In this document: in pieces, positions 8,773 through 17,206 of the stretch
How the letters are laid out: the number at the start of each line of letters is the position of its first letter
Position numbering within the stretch: the stretch's first letter is position 1
Source of the DNA: Pseudomonadota bacterium
Lineage (GTDB): Bacteria; Pseudomonadota; Gammaproteobacteria; Acidiferrobacterales; Acidiferrobacteraceae
Direction of reading: 5' to 3'
NCBI GenBank assembly: GCA_021794275.1
Contig: JAJYRD010000076.1
Coordinates: 1 to 64,000, forward strand
Length of the DNA stretch: 64,000 nt
The notes under the pieces: model-generated
What the model saw: the letters and a program-made list of their open reading frames with translations, nothing else
The model's database searches: none
Told to the model about the DNA's origin: nothing
Made by a program: the position numbers and the translations under genes

Positions 8773-9936
8773 ATGCAGGTGGGGCCCAGAGAGATCACCA
8801 ATTCCTTTCGTCCGATCCCGCTCGACGTGCCGGACGGCATGAAGCCAAACGAATTTTTCAATAGTACGGAAAACCTAAAAGATCTCACCAACAACAACGG
8901 CCTGCTTGCTAACCCCGAAGGTCTGCTTCTCTACCGCAAGGCCCTTGGCCACAGCAACGAGTTCGACACCTCCATCATTTACAACACTTCGCAAAGCATA
9001 CTCGATCCTCTCGGCCGCCCCGCGCGGCGCACCCAGGTGCCCGACCATGTGAAGAACATCTGGAACCGCATGAACGAGGTCATCATCGCCTATATGCTCG
9101 AGCGCTACCCGGATCCCGATCGGGCCCTGGTGTTGTCGGGCGAGGCGAGTCTGGATGCCACCTGGCCGCTCACCTCTCCGGGCGTGCCCAGCATTCGCAT
9201 GCTGCACAATCATTTCATCGCGTTCGACAAGGCGCAGCTGCGGGAGGCGCCGTTGGCGGACCCCGAGAACCCGAATCTCACCGATGGGGGACAAAACTCG
9301 CTCTTTCAGGCCCACATGCGCAACGTTTATCTCGATTTCTTCGCGGGCCTGGACCTGGAGATCCTGAAGACTTGCGAGCACGGCTCCTGCAAGATCGCCC
9401 TCACTGGTTACCCGCAGGGCCTGCCGAGTTGGGAAGTCCAAGGGGGCGCGGAATCCCTGAAGAAGGTGCGGTTCTGGAAGGAGTACGACACCATCCTGAA
9501 GGGCTTCATAGACTTCTATCGGACCTTCTTCGGGCAGGTATCGACGCGCAACGCGCCCATACCGCGTGACATCTATTTCCCGGTGCTCGTGGAGGACAAG
9601 CTCCTTTTCAATAACGACTTCCTGAAGACCGCGAAGATGGTGCGCGACCATTGCATACGGGACGCGCGCTACGCGGCCGCCATCCGCTGGCAGCCGGCGT
9701 TCAAACAACTCATTTATCGCAATGACACGGGCAAGCTGATTGTCACCATAAGCCAGAATTCGATTGGCAACGCGATCACGGAACTCCTGGGCGTCGTGGT
9801 CAAGCGCGTACCGAACGCCGAAGGTTATGAGCGCACCGAGCCCGCCCTTCTCGAAAAGCTCTTTGAAGTACGCAGGCGACTCATGGATCTGGATCTGGGT
9901 CAGGGGATCGCCACGAAGCAGTGGGGGGCGGAATAG
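8773..9936 (+). CDS. uncharacterised 387-residue protein
   Basis: I do not recognise a family. The protein is soluble (no membrane segments or signal peptide) and looks genuinely coding: its composition is even and rich in aromatic and charged residues, and it has a strong ribosome site (AGGAGGTG) eight bases before the ATG at 8773. An upstream in-frame ATG at 8701 would add 24 low-complexity residues and is less likely. Notable segments are HNHFIAFDKAQ (about residue 139), CEHGSCKIALTGYPQGLPSW (about residues 201-220) and SQNSIGNAITELLGVVVKRV near the C-terminus. C201 and C206, with H203, could bind a metal; this is speculation. The gene is monocistronic and is followed by 550 bp without genes. 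Confidence 0.7.
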   Translation: MQVGPREITNSFRPIPLDVPDGMKPNEFFNSTENLKDLTNNNGLLANPEGLLLYRKALGHSNEFDTSIIYNTSQSILDPLGRPARRTQVPDHVKNIWNRMNEVIIAYMLERYPDPDRALVLSGEASLDATWPLTSPGVPSIRMLHNHFIAFDKAQLREAPLADPENPNLTDGGQNSLFQAHMRNVYLDFFAGLDLEILKTCEHGSCKIALTGYPQGLPSWEVQGGAESLKKVRFWKEYDTILKGFIDFYRTFFGQVSTRNAPIPRDIYFPVLVEDKLLFNNDFLKTAKMVRDHCIRDARYAAAIRWQPAFKQLIYRNDTGKLIVTISQNSIGNAITELLGVVVKRVPNAEGYERTEPALLEKLFEVRRRLMDLDLGQGIATKQWGAE

Positions 9937-10254
9937 GGGTGATCGAGGCGGGCCCGGGACTCATGAACGGAGGGGGCGGGTCTCGCCTGGTCGCGCGATC
10001 GCTCGATCCGGACGGGCCCGGGCGCGGCGACGGATGCGGGAGCAGGCCCGGGGGCGGGGCGTGGCGAGGGGGCGTCTCTCTCCAGGGTCGGCAACGGAGG
10101 CGCGACGGGAGGCCAGGGGCGAGTCTTGCCGGCCGCCGTACAGCGCTTTCGGGCGGTGGGGCGGCAGACCTGCGGCTGGTCCGGTTTCTTTTGCACAAAA
10201 CCCGCCAAGGCGTTGACAGTCTCGGAACGGGCTGCTACAAAGCCGCCATCGCGG
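9937..10254. other. GC-rich intergenic region, no gene seen
   Basis: First part of a 555-bp gap. It is very GC-rich, with open frames in several phases that share no protein features. The sequence TTGACA at 10213 followed about 17 bases later by TACAAA (10235) is a possible sigma70 promoter for the leader of the NRAMP-like transporter gene. Confidence 0.35.
10213..10240 (+). promoter_or_regulatory. possible sigma70 promoter for the NRAMP-like gene
   Basis: TTGACA (10213-10218) matches the -35 consensus exactly. TACAAA about 16-17 bases downstream is a fair -10 (TAtAAt). Transcription would begin near 10247, giving an mRNA leader of about 245 nt that would contain the whole candidate riboswitch. 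This is read by eye only. Confidence 0.5.
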
Positions 10255-10259
10255 CACGA

Positions 10260-10410
10260 CCGCTTATTTGGAGGGCCCGCTACCCAATGGGTAGTAGTAG
10301 CCACACAACCAAGGCCTGAAGGTAGACCCCGCTTCGCATGACGCCGGATCGCGGTCGCCTTGAGGCAAGACCGCGGGTCCGGGAGCTCACCGTAGTCCCG
10401 CCCCATCCAA
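10260..10410 (+). ncRNA. candidate Mn2+-sensing (yybP-ykoY) riboswitch in the leader of the NRAMP-like gene
   Basis: The leader contains three blocks resembling the conserved yybP-ykoY aptamer: GGGTAGTAGTAGCC (10289-10302, compare GGGGAGTAGC), GGCCTGAAGG (10313-10322) and GGCAAGACC (10364-10372, compare GGCAAGAC). GCGGTC (351-356 of the 10 kb block) pairs with GACCGC (369-374) around it. The family senses Mn2+ and often precedes divalent-metal transport genes, including NRAMP-like ones, which fits the gene downstream. The match was made from memory; a covariance-model search with the yybP-ykoY model would decide it. Confidence 0.45.
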
Positions 10411-10492
10411 ACCAAGGATCATAGAGAGACGAGGATGCGCTCGCCTACGGGCGTGTGCGACCCGGTTTCGACGACATTGTAGGGACGCGCTC

Positions 10493-11950
10493 ATGCAGGT
10501 GCATGTTCTTCAGGCGTTACGGGCGGCTCTTTTGCGGGCCAAGGCTGCGCAGGCGCGGCAGATCGAGCGGCGCGCCGTGGTAAGGCCTCCTGCCAGCGAG
10601 ATCGAGGAGATGGCGGTACCCGAGGCCCTGCTCGTGCGCGTGCAGGATCGGTTGCGTATTGCGCGATTGAGGAAGGGCCCCAAGACGCTTACTAACCGGA
10701 TCGCGCTCTGGCTCGCATTGCTCGGCCCCGGGCTTCTCGTGATGTTGGGTGACAACGACGCAGGCGGCGTCATCACCTATTCCCAGACCGGCGCGGTCTT
10801 CGGTCTTGGCGTGTTCTTGCCGATCATGATCCCGCTCGGTTTCATGGCCTATTTCGTCCAGGAGATGACCATACGACTGGGCGCGGTCACGCGACGCGGC
10901 CATGCCGAGCTCATCTGGAAGCGCTACGGCGCCTTTTGGGGCATCTTTTCGATCGTCGACCTCGTGATCGCCAACATCCTCACGCTCATGACCGAGTTCA
11001 TCGGTGTGCGTGTCGGTGGGGATGTCTTTGGTCTGTCCTACTGGATCACGGTGCCGGCCACGCTCGTCTTTGTCGCCTTCGTGCTCGTGTTCCTGCGCTA
11101 CTGGACCTGGGAGCGCATCGCGCTTTTCATCGCCGCACTCAATCTCGTGTTCGTGCCCCTGGCCCTATTCTCGCATCCCGACTGGTCGGCTGTGGGGCGC
11201 GCTTTCGTTGGCGGCAACTGGATGGTGCCCGGCGGCTTGCTGTCCGCCGGCTTTCTGGTCCTCCTGTCGGCCAATATCGGCACGACCATAGCGCCCTGGC
11301 AGCTCTTTTTTCAGCAGTCATGCATCGTGGACAAGGGCTTGCTCCCCCAGGACATCGAAGCAAGCCGCCGCGACCTTATGTTGGGGGTCACGGGCATGGT
11401 GATCGTGGCGATGGCGATCATCATCCTGACCGGCCAGCATCTGCACACGCTTCCCAATGCCCGGCACATGAATGTCAATGGTGTCCTCGCTGCGCTCAAG
11501 AACCATGTCGGTGGCTGGGCGATGGATCTCTTCGCGCTGGGCCTCATGGAAGCGGGGCTCATCTCATCCATCGTGATCACGGCGAGCACCGCTTGGGCGG
11601 TGGGTGAGGCGCTCAACCTCCCGCGATCCTTGAACGATGCGCCCCGCAAGGCCTGGGCCTTCTATGCGCCGGCCGTGGTGGGTTCGGCGATCGCCGCAGG
11701 CGTCGTCATGTTGCCCCATGTGCCGCTCGGCTTCCTGAATATCACGGTGCAGGTGGTCGCCACCATCTTCATGCCGGCGGCCATGCTGTTTCTTCTGATG
11801 CTTGTGAATGACGCTGAGCTCATGGGGGCCTTCGTCAATAGCCAGCGACGGAACATAGTGGCGGTGGGGATCATGGTCTTGCTGATCGCGTGCAACGCCC
11901 TTTACGGTATCACCGTAACCTTCCCTCATGTCTTTGGAGGTGCGCAGTGA
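10493..11950 (+). CDS. NRAMP-family divalent metal transporter (variant metal-binding motif)
   Basis: A 485-residue integral membrane protein with about eleven hydrophobic segments after a charged cytoplasmic tail of some 65 residues. The TM1 unwound region reads GDNDAGGV (D87-N-D89) instead of the canonical NRAMP DPGN, and TM6 reads ANIGTTIAPWQ instead of the A-x-x-MPH motif. The Met that favours Mn/Fe over Mg/Ca in classical MntH is therefore absent, and specificity may be altered, for example towards Mg2+ or export. A possible Mn2+ riboswitch lies in its leader. The stop overlaps the start of a small membrane protein (GTGA). An in-frame ATG at 10610 would shorten the tail. Confidence 0.85.
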   Translation: MQVHVLQALRAALLRAKAAQARQIERRAVVRPPASEIEEMAVPEALLVRVQDRLRIARLRKGPKTLTNRIALWLALLGPGLLVMLGDNDAGGVITYSQTGAVFGLGVFLPIMIPLGFMAYFVQEMTIRLGAVTRRGHAELIWKRYGAFWGIFSIVDLVIANILTLMTEFIGVRVGGDVFGLSYWITVPATLVFVAFVLVFLRYWTWERIALFIAALNLVFVPLALFSHPDWSAVGRAFVGGNWMVPGGLLSAGFLVLLSANIGTTIAPWQLFFQQSCIVDKGLLPQDIEASRRDLMLGVTGMVIVAMAIIILTGQHLHTLPNARHMNVNGVLAALKNHVGGWAMDLFALGLMEAGLISSIVITASTAWAVGEALNLPRSLNDAPRKAWAFYAPAVVGSAIAAGVVMLPHVPLGFLNITVQVVATIFMPAAMLFLLMLVNDAELMGAFVNSQRRNIVAVGIMVLLIACNALYGITVTFPHVFGGAQ

Positions 11951-12144
11951 AACGTGACCAAGAAGTCGATTCGGCGGAGTTGGCGCGCCTGTTGCGCGAA
12001 GAGGGCTGGGACAAGGCCCTGCCCGAGGTAGCCCCGCGTACCCTGAAGGCTTGGCAGCAATGGGTGTTCTGGGGACTGCGTCTCTATATCGTGGTCATGC
12101 TGATGGTCGTGATCTGGGCCTTTGCCCATGGGGCGAGGTCCTAA
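11947..12144 (+). CDS. small single-span membrane protein coupled to the NRAMP-like transporter
   Basis: A 65-residue protein starting at a GTG that overlaps the transporter's TGA (GTGA), with TTTGGAGGTG just upstream as ribosome site. The N-terminal half is charged (DSAELARLLREEGWDKALPEV) and the C-terminal half is one membrane span (WVFWGLRLYIVVMLMVVIW). Translational coupling and one-to-one spacing suggest an accessory subunit or regulator of the transporter. I recognise no family. Confidence 0.65.
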   Translation: MKRDQEVDSAELARLLREEGWDKALPEVAPRTLKAWQQWVFWGLRLYIVVMLMVVIWAFAHGARS

Positions 12145-12229
12145 GCGCGCAATGGCGCGCTCCGTCTCTTCGGCCCGACCCGCTCGTGGTGGGCCGTGGG
12201 CCGCAAGATCCCAGGGGCGACGCCCGCGT

Positions 12230-12760
12230 TTAGCCAGGAATGGACTGCGCGAGCCACCACGCCCCGCCGCCCCATGTACTGACCCACAAGGCCCCGCCGA
12301 TCGCGCTCCAGATGGCGAAGGGTCGGAAGCCCATCTCGGCGCTACCCGCGATGTAGCCCTGGAGCTGGCGTAGGGGCACGATGTAGCGGCCGACCACGAC
12401 GATCACTGCGCCATAGCGGCGGAAGAGATCATGGACCCGATCAACCATGGGCGGTTTCACGCCCACATACTTCCCGTATCGCAACAGCCCTTGATGTCCG
12501 TAGTGCGCCCCGAGCCAGTACGCAATGTAGCCTCCGGATACGCAGGCGATCAGGGCAAGCGGCAGTACCTCGCCGATCCCGAAGGCGCCCTTCGCGGCGA
12601 GAAAACCGGCGGTGACCACCACGGCCTCCCCCGGCGCGAATATGACGCCCAGATTCTCCACGAACAGGATCACGACCAGGCCCCAGAGCCCGTAGCGATG
12701 CATGACCGGAGTCGCCATGTGTATGAGATTCGCAAGCGTGGTCAGGAACCAGTGACCCAT
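12230..12760 (-). CDS. DedA-family (SNARE-associated/VTT domain) membrane protein
   Basis: About 176 residues with the DedA hallmark segments: FVENLGVIFAPGEAVVVTAGFLA (family E...P.PGE), a Gly-rich turn before YWLGAHYGHQGLLRYGKYVGV, and the re-entrant loop VVVGRYIVPLRQLQGYIAGSAEMGFRPFAIWSAIGGALW with its conserved R. DedA proteins are proton-coupled inner-membrane proteins of the VTT superfamily; several members move phospholipids or polyisoprenyl phosphates across the membrane. I use the ATG at 12760, preceded by AAAGGA; the upstream frame adds 20 residues that are not family-like. The gene is monocistronic. Confidence 0.87.
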   Translation of the reverse strand: MGHWFLTTLANLIHMATPVMHRYGLWGLVVILFVENLGVIFAPGEAVVVTAGFLAAKGAFGIGEVLPLALIACVSGGYIAYWLGAHYGHQGLLRYGKYVGVKPPMVDRVHDLFRRYGAVIVVVGRYIVPLRQLQGYIAGSAEMGFRPFAIWSAIGGALWVSTWGGGAWWLAQSIPG

Positions 12761-13092
12761 AGAGGCTCGATCCTTTAAGGCGATTTGAGGCAGCAATAGT
12801 CGGGTGGAATGGCCGAGCATGCCGCCACGCGGGGAACGGTCGATGCCGCGTTAGCGGATGCATTGGCCACTAGCGCTCCACTTAGGGATACCCGACTCAG
12901 TATAACCGAGATTCTCATCGGGGCACCCACAGGGGCGCATTGGCTCCGCGGCTCCACGACCTGCATGCGCCCTGTTGACACAGTCATATGGTACCCGAAA
13001 TGACCACTCCGTGCGCGGCAAGGTGCCGAGAGGGGTAATTTCGATTACCACGAGAAAGACTCAGGCCGACAAGAAGCAGGCGCATGCTTGTG
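12761..13092. other. intergenic region, no gene seen
   Basis: About 330 bp between the fic stop and the dedA start, both on the minus strand. I see no convincing ORF, RNA or repeat. It should hold the dedA promoter, which I cannot place. Confidence 0.4.
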
Positions 13093-14490
13093 TTATGTGG
13101 GCGACTTTGGAGCCCGGGACGGACCGGAGCCGTGCCTTGCTTGGCGCCGACTGATGGTTTTGATCTGTGCCATGAGGTCGGCCGGCGCCCTAAATACGAA
13201 TGCGCGGGATGCGCGTTCCTGAGTCAGGAGGCCAAGGTCAACAAGAGAAATCAGGTCCGTACGAGCGGTCTCGTAAGTTACATTATGCGACTGTCGGTGT
13301 CCCTGGATGCGATAAGTTGCATGGGGATGGCGTAGGGCATGTCCGAGCAGGGCGATCTGCCGATGATTGAGGCTGTCCTGGAGAAGCGGGGTATTTCGGA
13401 TCGTTTCTTCAATCTCTCGCACTTCACGCGCCTTTGCCACCAGGTATTTCACGAGATCATCAAGGGCCCGACACATGACATGCAACTGATGGACGATAAA
13501 ATACGTCACGTCGCAGTCGTCCGTCTCGGTGTAGAGGTAAGCGCGCGCATACTCCGATGGTGCGGACTTCAATATCCGCGATATGGATATATATTCGGCA
13601 AGCCAGTAGCCTTGATTGAGCAGAGACCAATAAAAGAGCGCGCGGGCGGTTCGACCATTGCCATCCATGAATGGATGGTCGTAAGCGAGCATGAAATGAA
13701 GGATAATCGCGCGGATGACTGGATGGATAAAGAATTCCGGCTGCTTGTCGTTAGCAAAGCTGCAGAGGGCCTCGAGTCGTTCTGCGAGCTGTGTCGCGTT
13801 CGGTGGTATATGCATGGTCGTGCCATCTCGCGCATCGACGACGCGAATGTCGTCCGTCTCGCGCCGAAGGATGCCTGCATGAGTGGGGTCATCGAGGGTG
13901 TGTTCGACAAGGATGCCGTGGAGTTCTTTGATGAGGCCGGGAGTGATTTTTTCTTGCGCATATTCCCGTATGAACTGCATGGCGCGGTAGTTGTTGAGAA
14001 TCATTTGCTCGCTGTGAGTGCGCGGCTTGCGCCCTTCCCGAAGCATTTCCTTGGCAACGCGCCGCGTGGTTGAGGCGCCCTCGAGCTGGCTCGACGTAAT
14101 CGCCTCTTCGATGAGTGAGCTTATTATGTAAGTGTCGCGTGTTTGGGAGTTGGCAATCTGTTCGGTTGCCTGGATCCTGCTGCTGGCATCACGGTCCACC
14201 CGGTGCAACAATTTCAGTACGAGATCCGGCAAGGCGTACTGAAAAGGGCGCATCGCCTTGTCCTTGAATGGCAGGGGTCGATAGAGAGCCAGACGAGCGA
14301 ATTTGGTGGCGGCCCACCATTCTTCGAGACGGTAGCCTTGGGGCGGGTTACGGTGGCGCAACTTGTCCCAATGAAAGTATTCACCATCCGGACTTGGGCC
14401 GATACGCTGCTGCATGATGTCGAGCAGCCGTTCGCCCCCGATTTCATTCAGGAGACTGCGGAGATTGGGGGGGCGGACGGGAGATTTCAT
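13093..14490 (-). CDS. Fic-domain AMP-transferase (self-inhibited class) with C-terminal winged helix
   Basis: A 465-residue Fic protein. The catalytic motif HPFMDGNGRTAR (HxFxDGNGRxxR) is intact at about residues 277-288. An inhibitory helix motif SSQLEGAS (S/T-x3-E-G/N) lies before the Fic core, at about residues 133-140, so the enzyme should be autoinhibited until the helix is displaced. The C-terminal 90 residues (HRQIALLGHALRHP...ARTDLISLVDLGLLTQ) look like a winged helix-turn-helix, as in Fic proteins that bind DNA and may control their own gene. Fic enzymes transfer AMP to Tyr, Ser or Thr of target proteins; the target is unknown. Base composition is less GC-rich than the neighbours, suggesting transfer. 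GAGGT precedes the ATG. Confidence 0.92.
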   Translation of the reverse strand: MKSPVRPPNLRSLLNEIGGERLLDIMQQRIGPSPDGEYFHWDKLRHRNPPQGYRLEEWWAATKFARLALYRPLPFKDKAMRPFQYALPDLVLKLLHRVDRDASSRIQATEQIANSQTRDTYIISSLIEEAITSSQLEGASTTRRVAKEMLREGRKPRTHSEQMILNNYRAMQFIREYAQEKITPGLIKELHGILVEHTLDDPTHAGILRRETDDIRVVDARDGTTMHIPPNATQLAERLEALCSFANDKQPEFFIHPVIRAIILHFMLAYDHPFMDGNGRTARALFYWSLLNQGYWLAEYISISRILKSAPSEYARAYLYTETDDCDVTYFIVHQLHVMCRALDDLVKYLVAKAREVREIEETIRNTPLLQDSLNHRQIALLGHALRHPHATYRIQGHRQSHNVTYETARTDLISLVDLGLLTQERASRAFVFRAPADLMAQIKTISRRQARHGSGPSRAPKSPT

Positions 14491-14540
14491 GACGACCTCG
14501 ATCGGTGCGGCCCAACGCGGCTCTTTAACGGCTCATTAAT

Positions 14541-14574
14541 TACTAATTTGGTAGCCATTAGGACTTAATTAGTA
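14541..14574. promoter_or_regulatory. inverted-repeat operator candidate upstream of fic
   Basis: TACTAATT (14541-14548) and AATTAGTA (14567-14574) form a perfect 8-bp inverted repeat with an 18-bp spacer, in an AT-rich island about 50-85 bp upstream of the fic start. An overlapping direct repeat TTAATTA[C/G]TA is also present (14536 and 14565). The Fic protein's winged helix is an obvious candidate binder. By eye only. Confidence 0.45.
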
Positions 14575-14580
14575 GTTTAG

Positions 14581-14868
14581 CGCAGAGGTGTTCAACTACC
14601 AATATCCGGCCTGGCGCGATGGGTAATAAAAAATACGGATCGACGCCGTTTTTCTCATCAAATGAACTCGAAGCCTGGTTCGGCTCTCCAATTGGAGCCC
14701 TGCAGTTCCTCGGGGGCTTTCCAGACGACCGGCCTTGCGGAGTCCCGTGTTGTGGAAAGGTGTCGGGGTTAAGAGGTGGGGTCAGGAAGACCGCAGGCAG
14801 TAGCTCAGGGGCGGCACGGTGCGCCCGCCTCCGGATAAGAGGAGGCTATGGCGCTTGGGGTGCACGAC
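14581..14868. other. intergenic region, no gene seen
   Basis: About 290 bp between the fic promoter region and the purU stop. It contains a palindrome CTCCAATTGGAG-like sequence near 14686-14697 but no coding frame or RNA that I can support. Confidence 0.35.
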
Positions 14869-15723
14869 TTAGCGGAATACGACCGTGCGGCGGCCATGGA
14901 TCAGGACCCGGTCATCCAGGTGATAGCCGAGCCCGCGCGCGAGCACGGTCCTCTCGATGTCGCGGCCGTAGCGCACGAGGTCGTTCGGGTCATCGGAGTG
15001 GTCCACGCGCACGACGTCCTGCTCGATGATGGGTCCGTCGTCCAGGTCCGAGGTCACGTAGTGGCAGGTGGCCCCCACGAGCTTCACACCACGCTCGTAG
15101 GCCTGGTGGTAAGGCTTGGCGCCCTTGAAGCTTGGTAGAAAGCCGTGATGGATGTTGATGATGCGACTCGGATATCGCCGGCAGAGGCTGTCGGGGAGTA
15201 CCTGCATGTAGCGTGCGAGGACCATGACATCGCCACGCGTCTCGTCGAAAAGTTCGCTTACGCGGGCAAAGGCCTCCGCCTTGTGGTCCGGAGGGGATGG
15301 CACGTGATGGAAGGGGATGCCGTGCCACTCGACGAAGCGGCGGTGTGTCTCGTGGTTCGAGATGACGCAGGGGATCTCGATATCCCACTCCCGGGCTTGC
15401 CAGCGGGCGAGAAGATCGTAGAGGCAGTGCCCGAGTTGTGAGACCAGGATCACCACCCGCTTCTTGCGCGCGCTGTCGACCAGCTGCCAGTCCATGGCGA
15501 ATTGCGCGGCGATCGGCGCGATGCGTTCGCGGAAGGCCTCGATACCGAAGGGCAGCGAATCGGCCAGGATCTCCTGGCGCATGAAAAAGCGGCCGGCTTC
15601 CGGGTCGGAATGATGATTGGCCTCCGTGATCCAGCCGCCGTGGCCCGCGATGAGGCCGCTCACGGCGGCTACGATGCCGACCCGATCGGGGCAGGAGAGC
15701 GTGAAGGTGTAGTGGTGGGCCAT
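14869..15723 (-). CDS. purU: formyltetrahydrofolate deformylase
   Basis: PurU hydrolyses 10-formyl-tetrahydrofolate to formate and tetrahydrofolate, supplying formate for PurT-type purine synthesis and balancing the one-carbon pool. The 284-residue protein has an N-terminal ACT domain (YTFTLSCPDRVGIVAAVSGLIAGHGGWI, residues 4-31), which in this family responds to Met/Gly, and a formyltransferase-like catalytic domain with SNHE, the HHGFLPSFKGAKPYHQAYERGVKL block, and GATCHYVTSDLDDGPII. I start at the ATG at 15723, where the ACT domain begins; a longer frame upstream is low-complexity. Length matches the family (about 280). The gene stands alone on the minus strand, 107 bp from the MFS gene. 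Confidence 0.95.
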   Translation of the reverse strand: MAHHYTFTLSCPDRVGIVAAVSGLIAGHGGWITEANHHSDPEAGRFFMRQEILADSLPFGIEAFRERIAPIAAQFAMDWQLVDSARKKRVVILVSQLGHCLYDLLARWQAREWDIEIPCVISNHETHRRFVEWHGIPFHHVPSPPDHKAEAFARVSELFDETRGDVMVLARYMQVLPDSLCRRYPSRIINIHHGFLPSFKGAKPYHQAYERGVKLVGATCHYVTSDLDDGPIIEQDVVRVDHSDDPNDLVRYGRDIERTVLARGLGYHLDDRVLIHGRRTVVFR

Positions 15724-15830
15724 GGGAACTCCGAACGATGGCAAGAAGGGCCCCATTGTAAACAAGCTGCGGCGGAAGTCGCAGGCCTGCGCTTGTGTTG
15801 CGTCCGGACACGGCCGGGCCGACGCAAGTT

Positions 15831-17039
15831 TCAGACCCGGGGCGGGCGGGGGCGCGAACCGCGAACGCCCACGGCAAGACGCGAGAGGCCGGCGAGGGCG
15901 AAGGCCCCGCCGGCTGCGCACACCGCGGGCCACCCCGCCTCCTTCCAGGCGAAGGTCCCGGCCAGCGAGCCCATGGCCCCGCCCGCGAAATAGGCCGTCA
16001 TGTAGATCGCCGTGAGACGGTTTCTCACGGAAGCCCTGAGGGCGTAGATGCGCGTCTGGTTCGAGATGTGGCTGCCCTGGACGCCGGCGTCAAGGAGGGC
16101 AGCACCCACGGCGACCCCGGCCAACGAATCGCCCTGAAGCCAGAGGATCAGGAAGGCGGTGCCCGCGAGCAAGAGGAAGGCGCCGTTTACGGCGAGCACA
16201 CCGTGGCGCTCGGACAGGCGGCCGGAGAGTGGCGCGGCAAGCGCCCCGGACACGCCTATGAAGCCCGTGATGCCGACCATGCGGCTCGCTTCTCCCGGAA
16301 AGATCTGGCTGTAATGAAAAACGAGCGGTGTCCAGAAATCGCTAAAGGCAGCGAAGCCCATTGCCCCCAGGAAGGCGTGGAAGCGCAGTGCGGGCTCCTC
16401 CCACCAGAGGCCTTTGAGGGATCGAAGCAGGCTGCCGTAGGCGACGGGTTCAGGTGGGGATTGGCGGGGCAGGAGCCCAGCGGCCGCCCCCGCGCAGAGC
16501 GCCATCACGCAGGCGGCAAGCCCGTAGATGACCCGCCATCCGAGGAAGGACCCAAAGCCGCTCAACGCGCGCGAGACGATGATACCAATCAGCAGGCCGC
16601 TCATGACAAGGCCGACTGCGCGACCCCGCCGGTCCGGGGGCGCGAGGGTCGCTGTATAAGGAACGAGCAATTGCGGGACGGTGGTCGAGAGGCCCATGAA
16701 CAGGCTTGCCGCAAGCAGGATTGCGAAGTCGGGACTTAGGGCTACGAGCGCGAGCGCCACTGCGATCAGGATGGTCGTGGTGACGATGAGGCCCTTGCGT
16801 TCGCGTCCGTCGCCGAGCGGCACGATCAGGATCAAGCCGGCCGCATAACCTATCTGGGTTGCGACCGCTATGAGTCCCGCACGGCCCGCGTCTACATGGA
16901 AGCTTCGCGCAATCTCGGCCAATAGCGGCTGGGCGTAGTACAGATTGGCCACAGTCGCCCCGGCCATGAACGCAAGAAAGCCAAGCAATCCAAAAGACAG
17001 GGGCGCGCGAGCGCCTTCGATGTGGTCGTCGCCGGACAT
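15831..17039 (-). CDS. MFS transporter
   Basis: A 402-residue inner-membrane protein with twelve predicted membrane segments. The TM2-TM3 loop reads IVPLGDGRERKGLIV, a variant of the MFS motif A (G-x-x-x-D-R-x-G-R-R), and LVPYTATLAPPDRRGRAVGLVMSGLLIGI matches the YgaY/YdhP-like exporter group. The substrate is unknown. The ATG at 17039 is preferred to one 21 codons upstream, because the hydrophobic N-terminus starts soon after it. It is divergent from ppx, whose start lies 168 bp away. Confidence 0.87.
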   Translation of the reverse strand: MSGDDHIEGARAPLSFGLLGFLAFMAGATVANLYYAQPLLAEIARSFHVDAGRAGLIAVATQIGYAAGLILIVPLGDGRERKGLIVTTTILIAVALALVALSPDFAILLAASLFMGLSTTVPQLLVPYTATLAPPDRRGRAVGLVMSGLLIGIIVSRALSGFGSFLGWRVIYGLAACVMALCAGAAAGLLPRQSPPEPVAYGSLLRSLKGLWWEEPALRFHAFLGAMGFAAFSDFWTPLVFHYSQIFPGEASRMVGITGFIGVSGALAAPLSGRLSERHGVLAVNGAFLLLAGTAFLILWLQGDSLAGVAVGAALLDAGVQGSHISNQTRIYALRASVRNRLTAIYMTAYFAGGAMGSLAGTFAWKEAGWPAVCAAGGAFALAGLSRLAVGVRGSRPRPPRV

Positions 17040-17206
17040 GGGGTACCGTCGGAATGGATGCGGGAAGTGTAATGATTTCGCGCTGGATCGCAACGGGATC
17101 ACGGACGCGGGTCGCGTTCTATGGCGTCTCTTTGCTCCGTCGCCTTGTCATGGCCCGCGCTATTCGCCAGACTCCGAGAATCCTGTTCATGGAAGGATGT
17201 AGCCCT

